A DNA stretch of 25,833 nucleotides from Saksenaea vasiformis B4078 (Eukaryota > Mucoromycota > Mucoromycetes > Mucorales > Saksenaeaceae). Made by a program: the position numbers and the translations under genes. The stretch lies in the NCBI GenBank assembly GCA_000697055.1, contig JNDT01001525.1:1-25833 (forward strand), given 5' to 3'. Every line of letters begins with the position of its first letter. Positions within the stretch are counted from its first letter, which is position 1. Shown one piece after another: positions 17,017 to 25,833 of this stretch. The notes beneath the pieces were generated by a model. That model was not told the origin of the DNA. It was given only the letters and a program-made list of their open reading frames with translations, and ran no database searches.

Positions 17017-19575
17017 ATGAGGGACTTCTTCCCTTTTTGCCGCATGATAGAGCTCACACCTCAACAACTTCATTATTTCAAGCGTGAGCTTATCAGTTTA
17101 CACCTTCAGGATGAAATTTCGCACCTCCGCCGCGAACCTGACATCTCTGCTTTGCAAAAGGAAGATAATCCAGCGTATCCGTTTCTCACCTATATCTTTC
17201 GACACTTTATCAGCGAGTTTCCATTACTGAAAAAGGGTAATGAAGCCGAGTTCTGGTCCAAGTGTCAGCAATTCCTGGATGAATTTGGCAAGTTGGAGCT
17301 TGACACCTACGTCCCAAAGAAAAATTTGGGTGCTTCTCAACGTCGTATATTGATGTACAAGATTCGGAAGCTCCTGATTATTGCATTGTGTATCAGCATC
17401 AAAACCAAACAGGGCCAAGAAGAGAGCATCAAGGTGACGGTTGTCGATGATGAGTTGTCAAAAATGATGGAGGAAAAACTCACTGCTTTGGAGAATGACG
17501 ATGCGTATTTGGAGTGGATTGGGACCAATGGCTGGGACATCAATATCGTCACTGTGAGAGATATGAGTGAGAAACGTACTTTGCGAGAAGTTCTTCATGC
17601 CGAGTTCGTCATCGAAGCGAAAATGGAGGATAAGGTGGTGTTTGTTGCACGACGACACGGTCAGTTCCGCCAGCTGTGCGAAGATTTGAAGGCCGCGTTT
17701 CCTACGATCGAGGTCCCGACTGTGCCAAGCAAAGCGCGTGATTCTTCCTATGCAAACAAATCACAGCATCTATACCGAGAGAAAGATCGCCTTTTGTTAC
17801 GTTCATTCCTGCGTCAGGTAGCTACGGAGCCGAGACTCGCCAAGAGTACACAATTCCAAGAGTTTCTCACTCGCGACCCGGTGACACTGAACCGGGCAGA
17901 GACTTATGATGCCGAAAAACGTCTGGAGATGGACAAGGCACGCTTGGAAGAAGAAGCTCGGTTTAAAGAGCATGTGGATAGAAAGATGGCCGAGCTCGAC
18001 GAGCTTTTGGACATGCTAAAGAAACAAGTGATGCAGCCGGGAGGACTGATGGAAATGTTTGACATTATCAAAGCTACGAAACAAATCCAGGACTTACCAG
18101 ACCCGTTAAGAAAAGCCTTTGAATGGGGTAGAATCAAGTAAGATTTAAAAGAAAAAGCAGTTGTTGTTTGCTTACGGCTGTTGGTCTTAGTTTTGCCTTT
18201 GTTCTGCATACGCAATTTGTCACCTCCGATAGGGCTGCTGAGAATATCAGCCACCTGAAACGAACCCACTCGCTTATGCCCTATCGAGCTACCGCGCAAA
18301 TGCTCAAATTGTCCAATCCTTTTGCGATGGTTAAGGGCATCCTGGATCTATTTTTGGCTCAACCTTTTGGTGGTCGGAGCCTGTTCCAAAGGCAAGGAGC
18401 GCTCTAACCCAATGAATCCCATGTCAGATGCTTACTTACCTTTTTGCTCTATTCGCAGATTGGTGCTTGTCAATATGAATGATGAAGTCAAAGAGTATCA
18501 AAAGGATATCGATGAATTGGAGAAGAAAATCAATGAACCGGAGTTATGTCAAAAGATTCGGAATGCAGTAAACACGAATTGTCCTGAAGACGCTGAAATA
18601 GAACGTAAGTAAAAGAAATAGCAGTAGTAGTACTACTGTGTGAATTATTTGTCTCAAAAACTATTTTCAGAAAACTCCTCTATTGCTGATACGCTTGCCT
18701 TGCTTAAAAACGATACCATTGAACCCGCACTTACCCCAGAACAAATTGTGCGTGTTGCGTTTGCTGATCAGCCAGGGCATGAAGATGCAAGGAAGCTTGT
18801 GAAGAAGCTTCACGAGCTGTGGATACTTTATGCTACTAAGCGTGAACGCGAATTGATGATGAGCCTTGTTTTCCAAGGTGTGACAGGCGAGTTACTTAAA
18901 GAACTGTTTGCCATTTTCTATCAGCCACTGGCGCAGGTGTACAAGGCAGCCAACATTGGTGATTCGATCCACCACGTGGCAGCGTTCATAGATGATCTCA
19001 TTGCTCTTTTGAACGATCTGGATGTGGAGAATGTGAACAACACAGCACAGCCTTTCATCCAATTGGTGGAACGTCATGAGCAAAACTTTTATAGTTTTGT
19101 GCATAATGTGCATGCCAACGATAAATCGCACTTGTTCGATGAGCTATTGCAATATGTCGATAAAATTTTTGCTTTCGTCTCCAATGGTATACAAGGTGTC
19201 GTCGATTTACAAGTCTTGGTGGCACCAGAACAAGAAGCAGCCTTGCAAGAGGAAATTGATTCCCTTTGTGATTACCATCGACGATGCAAGATTCAGCATT
19301 ACCAGCGTACACGTCAGAAGCTGATGACAAACGAAGAAGAAGCCGAAATGCTAGGCTTCCTGCCTCGCAGCGCTGAGCTAACAGGTGTTCTGGATGATCT
19401 AGTGGATATGGAATATGACAGCAGTCTATCTGATGACAGCGATTCAGAAGATGGCGCTAAGCTGTTGGCGCATGAGCTGACGCTGAAACCACCAAAATTG
19501 AAGGTTATCCCGCAGATCGTGCCTGCCTTTGTCACCAGTGTTTCCGCATTGATGAGGCAGATGCCTCAACCTTAA
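17017..19575 (+). CDS. LEC1: PX-domain protein with PXB and DUF3818 regions (yeast YPR097W/LEC1-like)
   Basis: Exons 17017-18137, 18191-18391, 18459-18604, 18671-19575 give 790 aa; introns are 53, 67 and 66 nt. An N-terminal PX-associated region (~10-140, starting IELTPQQLHYFKREL) is followed by a PX-like domain (~195-290, with VVFVARRHGQFRQLCEDL and YREKDRLLLRSFLRQV), a charged helix (~297-340), and the long helical DUF3818 region. The latter carries FVLHTQFVTSD, KRTHSLMPYRATAQMLKLSN and GGRSLFQR. The C-terminal part has an acidic patch (SSLSDDSDSEDGAK). Yeast Ypr097w/Lec1 has been linked to lipid binding and sterol distribution; PX domains usually bind phosphoinositides. The second intron is GC-AG: donor AG|GCAAGG at 18392, acceptor TTCGCAG at 18458. 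The start could be the ATG at 17017 (purine at -3) or at 17044, which gives the more family-like beginning MIELTPQQ. Confidence 0.92.
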
Positions 19576-19964
19576 ACATCGTAAATTCCCGTGTAACGTC
19601 TATCGAGGTCAGTTAAATCTCCACCAGTATTTGTAAGCGTGAGTCCGTTCGAGATTTCCAACGGAACCACACATGCCTGGCGAAATAAATAACAAAAAAG
19701 GCCGAACCTTCATCACAGTGGCTCTCTCTCCATGGAAAAAATAATAAAAGAATAAAAACAACAAAGAAAATAGCATCCGTACGTGCACCGGAAAAAGGAA
19801 AAGTAATTTGTGTATATATTTTCACAGTTTCATAGCAAAGAGAGGCGGTGCGCATAAGGGAAAGCGAGAAAGCAGAGAATGGGCATGGTGCATTATTGGG
19901 TAGATTTCGGAAGTGGCAAGCCAAAACGGCTAATAGGAAGAAACTGGAATGGCTCGCTGCTTTT
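19576..19964. other. convergent 3' spacer (LEC1-like / HTH-Myb)
   Basis: 389 bp shared by the 3' ends of two genes pointing at each other. AATAAA at 19684-19689, about 110 nt past the LEC1-like stop, is a possible poly(A) signal. Nothing else recognised. Confidence 0.45.
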
Positions 19965-21017
19965 TTACCAGGTTGCGGAGCCCGTGCTGCTGATACCCTT
20001 GAGCAGATGTTTCCGAAGGAACTGCCATCTGTCGGAACAAAGTCGTGCTGAATGCCTCCCTCCAAGCTTGTTTTCCAAGTCGCGCCAACGTCCGCCTTGC
20101 AGATGTGTCAGAACGTGATCCAACAGTGCCATATCATCCTCGTGGGTCCAGACTTCGTAACCACGTATGGTCTGATCGTATTTGCCCGGCGGTCGAGTTT
20201 GCTTTGAAGTATCAACTTGCGCGTTGAGAGGCGGAGACGGTGGAAGATAGGTGGATGTGCACTTAGTTCCAGCTTTAGAAGAGGAGGATGTCGCGATGGT
20301 GGATGAGGAGGAAGTGGAGGAAGAGGAGGTGGAGGAGGAGGTGGAGGAAGACGAAGTTATGCCACGTTCCCGTGGGGGTGTAGGCGGCCGCCACACGAGT
20401 TTGTCGACTTCCGTACTCACTGATGGATCTCTTCCCTAATGCGGTTGTAAAGATACCACACATCCATTGTTGTTGTGCACATGTTTATGTAGCTATATGC
20501 TGCTTTGTGCGTTGTGTATGTTATTTACCTGTTCTTGATCGGTTTGACGGACCTGGTCCACAACATAGGCGATCAGATCCTTTGCTGTTACTTGTCTGTT
20601 GATTTTCGGGCTTGGTTTCTTTACTATTTTTGCTGGTTTTTTCTCATTCTTTCGCTTAAGTTGTAATGAGAATGATAGCGTCTTATAGGTTCCGACGTTA
20701 CCTCGCTCTTTTCCTCTTGTTCGTCGTCGCTGCTTTCAATCAAATTGCCATTTTCATCATATTCGACAATAAGCTTTTGTTTCACTAGGGAGTAGGTAAG
20801 ATAGGTGTTTATAAAAGTAAATATTACCTTTGGGGGATGGTTTTTTTGGTAAGGAAGGAGAGCCTGTTCGTCGATAATTCAAAAGGATATGACGAACAGC
20901 GATCTTGGAAAGACCAGCAATACGAGCAATATGTTTTTCTGTGGCGCCAGCCTTATAAGCGCCAATGATGAGCCAACGTTTGGCTTCGGAAGAATCGGTT
21001 GATGAGGTTTTCGCCAT
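19965..21017 (-). CDS. helix-turn-helix (Tc1/paired-like) plus Myb/SANT DNA-binding protein
   Basis: Exons 21017-20828, 20784-20702, 20654-20529, 20435-19965 give 289 aa; introns are 43, 47 and 93 nt. Residues ~11-55 (AKRWLIIGAYKAGATEKHIA, then GLSKIAVRHILLNYRRTGSP) match the helix-turn-helix type found at the N-terminus of Tc1/IS630 transposases and paired domains. A Lys/Pro and acidic linker follows. A Ser/Thr run (~160-187) is coded by imperfect trinucleotide repeats. Near the C-terminus (~227-278) is one Myb/SANT-like repeat with Trp229, Trp250 and Trp270 spaced ~20 apart (EVWTHEDDMALL, GGRWRDLENKLG, SDRWQFLRKHL). No transposase DDE domain is present. Likely a nuclear DNA-binding regulator; targets unknown. 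The Myb call is firm, the HTH call good; the intron 2 junctions (GTAACG donor, CTTAAG acceptor) are the least certain part. Confidence 0.8.
20280..20357. repeat. imperfect GAG/GTG trinucleotide repeat (codes the Ser run)
   Basis: On the + strand this stretch is a purine-rich tandem of GAGGAGGTG-like triplets. On the - strand it encodes the Ser/Thr run of the HTH-Myb protein, so it is a coding microsatellite likely to vary in length between strains. Confidence 0.7.
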
Positions 21018-22108
21018 TCGATGGTAAAGAATGCGGTAAAGGAGAGAAAAGGAAGGAAAGGTACTTACTGATTTAAAAGGCCGACGTCATGAATCAATCC
21101 ATAATTGGTGGATGTCACACAGACAACATCTAGCAAGGTGCACTTTAGCAATCAGAACTATTTGTATACTATCTCTAAGGTATCTGAACAATTTAAAGAG
21201 AAAAATAAAACAAAGTTGGTAAAGGATGCCTCGTTGTCTATGGAAATGCTACGCTGGTTCCTAACCCCTTCTGTTCATCCGGACTTTTCAGCGGCATAAA
21301 AAATAAATGGTCGGATGAGAAGCTCCAACAACCAATCTGAGGGAACAGCCCATTCACGCGTTGCAACTACACCAATTAGCTTAACAATTTCTACCCATGA
21401 CTTGTATAAACTGACGCTGGTCCACTATCTGTGGTCGTAACCAGTGCTAACCTTAGCTAAGCATCAATTATCAGTGACGCTAGTCTTATTGCGCATCGTT
21501 TTAGCAAAGAACAGCCTGTTTAAAGAGATGATCACTCGCAAGAGCACAAGTAGTTATAATCAATGTGTGATTTAGTTTACGATATCGTTCCTCTATAAGG
21601 AATGAGTTAAGGTGCCAGGGTTATGCAGAACAATAGTCATTGTGCAGAATAGCTAGCCAATCTATTGTTTGATAATGGCCATTCTGCGCAAGCTCACATG
21701 CCATTCGGCGTGTTGTGTTTGAATTGGTATGTTGGTTTGCTGTCAACCAATGGGTTCAAGCGGTTTCGATCTGAAAATTCAATTGTTATGTGCATATTAT
21801 AGTGCAAGATGGTAGTAATGAACGGCTACCTAAAATGTGCTGGAAAATGTATTCTGATTGAGGGAGAAACGATTACCAAATAGCTATCCAAACAACTAAG
21901 AAATTTTATCTTTCCTAACGAATCCAAGATTGATTTTGCTGAGCTCGCTTTAACCAATGTCCATTTTAGGTATCCATATGCAATAAATGGTACGGAGCCG
22001 GTGCCCTGCACAGGATACGATGAAATTCAACATCCAATCTCCGTCGGAGAGCAAAACTAAAAACCGTGACGGGAAGGACAACCGGCACGCTTTTTCTTCG
22101 ATTCCGCC
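21018..22108. other. divergent promoter region (HTH-Myb / GRASP)
   Basis: 1.09 kb between two genes transcribed away from each other. Short open frames on both strands overlap each other or GRASP exon 1 and lack motifs. No named regulatory site is recognised. Confidence 0.45.
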
Positions 22109-23219
22109 ATGGGAGGAGCGCAAAGTTCTGAAAACGGCCAGTACGGCTTCCATGTACTAAAAGTAAGTTGTCATTGAAATGGCAAGCATACATTTTCCTT
22201 ATTATTGCAGGTCAAGGAAAATTCACCTGCCTTTCATGCAGGAATTGAACAGTTTTTCGATTACATTGTCGGCATCAATGGGATAGCATTGGTGAGGAAT
22301 TAGAACGCAAACACGTGTGTACAGTGCTGTTAAGAACTTAATGAAGGATAATGGAGACAGTGAGGCGCTGGTCAATGCACTGAAAGAATCTGAAGGAAAG
22401 CCAATACCATTAGCGGTTTATTCCAGCAAGGACCACGCAGTTCGAGGTACATTCACCTCGATAGTACTTAGTATTCACATCCTGATAGAATTGACATTAA
22501 CTCCAAGCAGAGAATGGCATAAAGACAATCCAAATGAAAAGAGTTTAATTGGTAATAGAAAACGCAGAAATGTGGCGTCATGTACTGATGATGGAAGCGC
22601 AGGGTGTTCTATTCGATTTTGTTCTTATGAACGCGCTGGGGAAAATGTTTGGCACGTATTGGATGTTACATCTAACTCTCCCGCAGAGATGGCTGGTGTC
22701 ATACCACATACTGACTACATCATTGGAAGCCCACATATGGCATTGAGAAGCGAAGAGGATTTCTACAGCTTGGTGGAAGAGTTCCTGGGAAAGCCTCTGC
22801 GTCTTTATGTCTATAATACGGAATGGGATAGTTGTCGAGAGGTAACGTCAACATCCCAGTTCCTTGTTCTATACTAATATACGTCCCAGGTTATCATCGT
22901 TCCTAACCATGATTGGGGTGGTGCTGGCTCTCTAGGATGTGATGTTGGATATGGTTTACTGCACCGGATACCAAGAAGGCGAATGGAGGAGACAGTGGAT
23001 GAAACAAAAGAAAGTAACGCGGAATACAGCGGTTCCATTTTCAGCACGCCTGATTTTGAGGGGCAGCCATCGCTTCTTCCACCAGCACAACCGGACGCTG
23101 CACGGATATCACTCGACAAAGATCAAGCCACGACAAGTGATAGGAAAGACGCACCGCAGGAAATATTACAGGAAGCCTGTAATACACAATTACCATCGTC
23201 TCCCCATCCCGTTGAATAA
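22109..23219 (+). CDS. GRH1: Golgi reassembly stacking protein (GRASP/Grh1)
   Basis: Six exons: 22109-22162, 22211-22291, 22335-22446, 22489-22551, 22603-22841, 22890-23219, giving 292 aa. Introns are 48, 43, 42, 51 and 48 nt. MGGAQSSE at the start fits N-myristoylation of Gly2. Two PDZ-like GRASP domains follow. PDZ1 (~10-105) has [28 protein letters not shown] and PLAVYSS. PDZ2 (~106-205) has [39 protein letters not shown] and [16 protein letters not shown]. It ends with the conserved [19 protein letters not shown], followed by a Ser/Pro/Gln-rich tail typical of regulated GRASP C-termini. GRASPs tether Golgi/ER-exit membranes, and Grh1 also acts in unconventional secretion. Introns 3 and 4 have lengths divisible by three and no in-frame stop, so unspliced reading stays open but would insert residues into the PDZ1-PDZ2 junction. 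Confidence 0.94.
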
Positions 23220-25717
23220 AACTCTGCAGATCCAAAGAATGATAATTTCCAAGACGCTCAATAAAAAGATGGTGTAATTAAGTGAAAACACTATTTCCAG
23301 AAAGTAATTTTGTTCACTCCGCAGAAGCCGATATCAGCATTCAATTTCGCATTGGCTAAATCAATTACATGATCTACCACACATAAGTATTATTGGTCTC
23401 AGTGCTCTTCTTCAACCGCAACGTACGATTGATGTTTTACATTGCGATATCAGTGAGCCATTTTTCTGCTGATAGGGACTTTACAGCTGTTGATGAGGAG
23501 GACAGGCATGAGTTGCTAGATGATATCGTCGATGGAGAATAGTGTGTCCTTAGCTTGGAAGCTCATATTTAGCATTTGCACAATGCTTCATGAGTTGTGT
23601 GCCTGGTTGGATAAAGATACGAGGAAGACCACGGAATTCCATGGTCGAAGCGTCCGTTAAGCAAGCGTACATGCTCCCCAAGCCTGCACTATAACCAAAG
23701 GGAGGCCTCGCAAGTAGGATGGATGAATTTCAAGTATAATGCTCAAACAAAAAGATATACAGCAAAACTGAGCTCCTAATAATGTGCATCCATTTAATGC
23801 TAGAGTCATCATTGACTCATCCCAAAAAGTATGAACATATTTGTTGGTTGGAACGCATAAAGGCTAAATGAGGAATTGAAACAAGACACTGTTCTCAATT
23901 GCAGCATGAATTAACAGCTTGAGGTTTCGAAACAGTGTGTACTTATAAATCATACAGCTAATGCGATGACAGGGTGGATCATTGGTCGTGCAAACGAGAC
24001 CCGGACAAGTTGAGGCGAAGATTACTCAGGTGACGAAAGGTAATATATGCTAACGATCGATCTTCTTTGATCAGCCATTTCAGCCAAAAAAAATTTACTG
24101 CAACAGCGATCGGTTCGCTGAAGACACAATACAAGATAGAGTATCTTATTTAGAACACGCTCAAATTCAACATGACCTTTTCAATTCCAAAAGAAACCCA
24201 TCTCGATTTTATCCTGTATAGCTGCAGTGGCAAACGTTGTATGATAAGATAAGGGTCGGTAGTATCCATCTTCTTCGTTCCATCAAAAAATTAGGCAAAA
24301 CAATCGGTTTGATGTAATTATGAACCCTGGTCTATTTAGTGAGGTCAGTGGAAAAATACCAGTATCCTTTACAGCCATGTAGAGATATTCGAACGGATGA
24401 AACGAAAATCTTTAAGTTCGGAGTGCTTGCATAACATGGTATCCGACCGTCAACATAGGCTTTTGGACACTTTGCAGCGACGGGGTATCTACACAGTTTT
24501 ATCCAGTTGCTTTCATACTCTAATTTTTGTGTCTGTCTTAGGCATCATAGTAGGTTGCGTAGTCGTGTCTAATGATTTATCTTATATCGTCACGATGAGT
24601 TAAAATAAATTGGTACAAGCAGCCAAGAGATCTGTTACTAAAATATCGCATATCTTGCATCAAGTAGCAGACGAGCATACAAGGCCTGCAACGAACTAGG
24701 TGCATTAAGCAGCACAAATTTTGTATAGACACCTTCATCAATCAGTGATCTCGATAACTATCTAAGAGACAAGGGAAGGAACAAGATTGTGTGGCCTGCG
24801 TAACGAAATTTATCACGAAATATTGTGCAAATATATTTTGGTGAGAAAGATGGGGCGCCACCGTAAAGACGATAATGCCTTTCTCTTTGAAAGCTGGGCA
24901 AACCAATAATCGAGTGAATGGGCCTTATAGAAATGAAATGGCTAAAAATGAGAGCTACTCTGTACGAGATCTTTATTGCTACGCAGGGTAATTTCTGAAT
25001 GGAGCGAAGCTGTAACCCTTTTGACAATGCCTACTGATAATGTCATCAGATAAAACTGCCGAGTGCATTTAATCTTGCAAAAAAAATAATAATAATCAAT
25101 TATTGGTCTGTGATTAGGTGAGATAGTACTCTTCTGCGAAGTGCGATAGTTAACTAGGATGTCATGTGTTGAGGGGTTACTAGCATACTGTTCATAATAA
25201 GAACATCTAGCATCATGCGTAAAAAGTACTGGATAATGTAGTCCCAGGTCATGTGCGTGTTACATGTAAAATCGAAAAGACATCCGGACTATTGCATCAA
25301 TGTATTTGCAAGAGAGCGATCTACAACGCTAAAACACCGGGAACAATTGTCTTGGCATGTTATGTCATTTTTTTGGGCGAGATAGAAATCTTTCATCTTT
25401 CGCAGCTTGGAGTCACAAAGGCTTGCATTGCATCTGACCAATGACGAGGATGCATAAGCATGTTTTTTATTTTATTATGTATGATCATCTTACAAGAAAA
25501 ATTTAACTAATAGGGGGAAGAGAGAGAGAGAGAATAAAAGAGAGAAAAGTGTTCGAACGAATGGCCTCTAGTTGAGAAAAAATGACACAAACTAGTTTTC
25601 CTAATGTGATGCACGCAATCGATAATGCTTTTGCGTATGAAAAGGAATGGGAAGATACACAGGACACAAAAGTAGTAGAAATATAAAAAGTAATAAAGTA
25701 AAGAATAAAAAAAAAGC
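23220..25717. other. intergenic spacer
   Basis: About 2.5 kb with no supported gene. A frame at about 23398-23542 ends EEDRHELLDDIVDGE and a 68-codon ORF at 24397-24603 has one hydrophobic segment; neither has a recognisable family or splice context. A GA microsatellite lies near 25519-25535, close to the 3' end of the right-edge gene. Confidence 0.4.
23260..23265 (+). terminator. candidate poly(A) signal of GRASP
   Basis: AATAAA 41 nt after the GRASP stop codon; another AATAAA overlaps the stop itself (23215-23220). Function is inferred from position. Confidence 0.4.
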
Positions 25718-25833
25718 TTATCGTCTTCTTTTGACGCACTCGATGTGTTTTTGGACAATTGATTGAGCAACTCCTACTGTAGGTAGATTGTCATTTGAAC
25801 CAAGCCCCGGAACGGACCAACGGGCGGAAGCAG
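25718..25833 (-). CDS. unidentified protein, C-terminal 37 codons (5' part outside window)
   Basis: A minus-strand frame is open from the right edge to a TAA at 25718-25720. It encodes ASARWSVPGLGSND, then NLPTVGVAQSIVQKHI, then ECVKRRR. The composition is protein-like and the GC content is higher than the adjacent AT-rich spacer, so it is most likely the final exon of a gene continuing to the right. The basic KRRR end could be a nuclear-localisation or ER-retention-like tail, but this is speculation. No family recognised. Confidence 0.55.
   Translation of the reverse strand, partial: ASARWSVPGLGSNDNLPTVGVAQSIVQKHIECVKRRR

Noticed and set aside
21735..21775. GGGTTCAAGCGG B-box-like sequence
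   Set aside because: No matching A box at tRNA-like distance and no foldable cloverleaf.
23398..23542. Open frame ending EEDRHELLDDIVDGE
   Set aside because: Protein-like end but no start, no splice support and no family; could be a gene relic but evidence is too thin to annotate.
24397..24603. 68-codon ORF with one hydrophobic segment
   Set aside because: Short, isolated, no homology recognised and no regulatory context; chance ORF is likely.

Overview
The window looks like nuclear DNA of a fungus, most likely an early-diverging one (Mucoromycota/Mucorales; this is inference). The evidence is a set of spliced genes with fungal gene content (VTC1, a SIP5-like protein, a YPR097W/LEC1-like PX protein, a Grh1/GRASP protein, an SR-protein kinase). 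Introns are very short (about 42-93 nt) with GTAAGT-type donors, and AT-rich spacers lie between the genes. A Fanzor-like C-terminus at the left edge also fits Mucorales. No prokaryotic operon, CRISPR array, rRNA or convincing intact tRNA was seen.

Layout. 1-312 (+): spliced C-terminal end of a Fanzor/TnpB-like RNA-guided nuclease, entering from the left edge. 909-2528 (-): five-exon CHY-zinc-finger/RING E3 ligase (RCHY1/Pirh2 type). 2529-6030: spacer with a 176-bp pogo/Tigger-like MITE (4653-4828, TA duplications) and a tRNA-like SINE head or pseudo-tRNA (about 5080-5150). 6031-6472 (-): VTC1. 8363-9710 (-): SIP5-like protein in five exons. 9711-14367: 4.6-kb gene-poor stretch, with a repeated 11-bp motif just upstream of the next gene. 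14368-15991 (+): SRPK in four exons. 17017-19575 (+): LEC1-like PX protein in four exons, one intron being GC-AG. 19965-21017 (-): four-exon protein joining a Tc1/paired-type helix-turn-helix to a Myb/SANT domain, convergent with LEC1. 22109-23219 (+): GRASP in six exons, divergent from the HTH-Myb gene. 23220-25717: spacer. 25718-25833 (-): last 37 codons of an unidentified gene running off the right edge.

The genes are independent housekeeping or regulatory genes: ubiquitin ligation, polyphosphate/vacuolar transport, Snf1-linked signalling, SR-protein phosphorylation, membrane lipid distribution, Golgi/secretory organisation. I see no pathway cluster. All splice models were built by eye from junction consensus, frame continuity and protein family conservation. 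The most novel-looking items are the Fanzor remnant and the HTH-Myb fusion. No wholly new system could be demonstrated.
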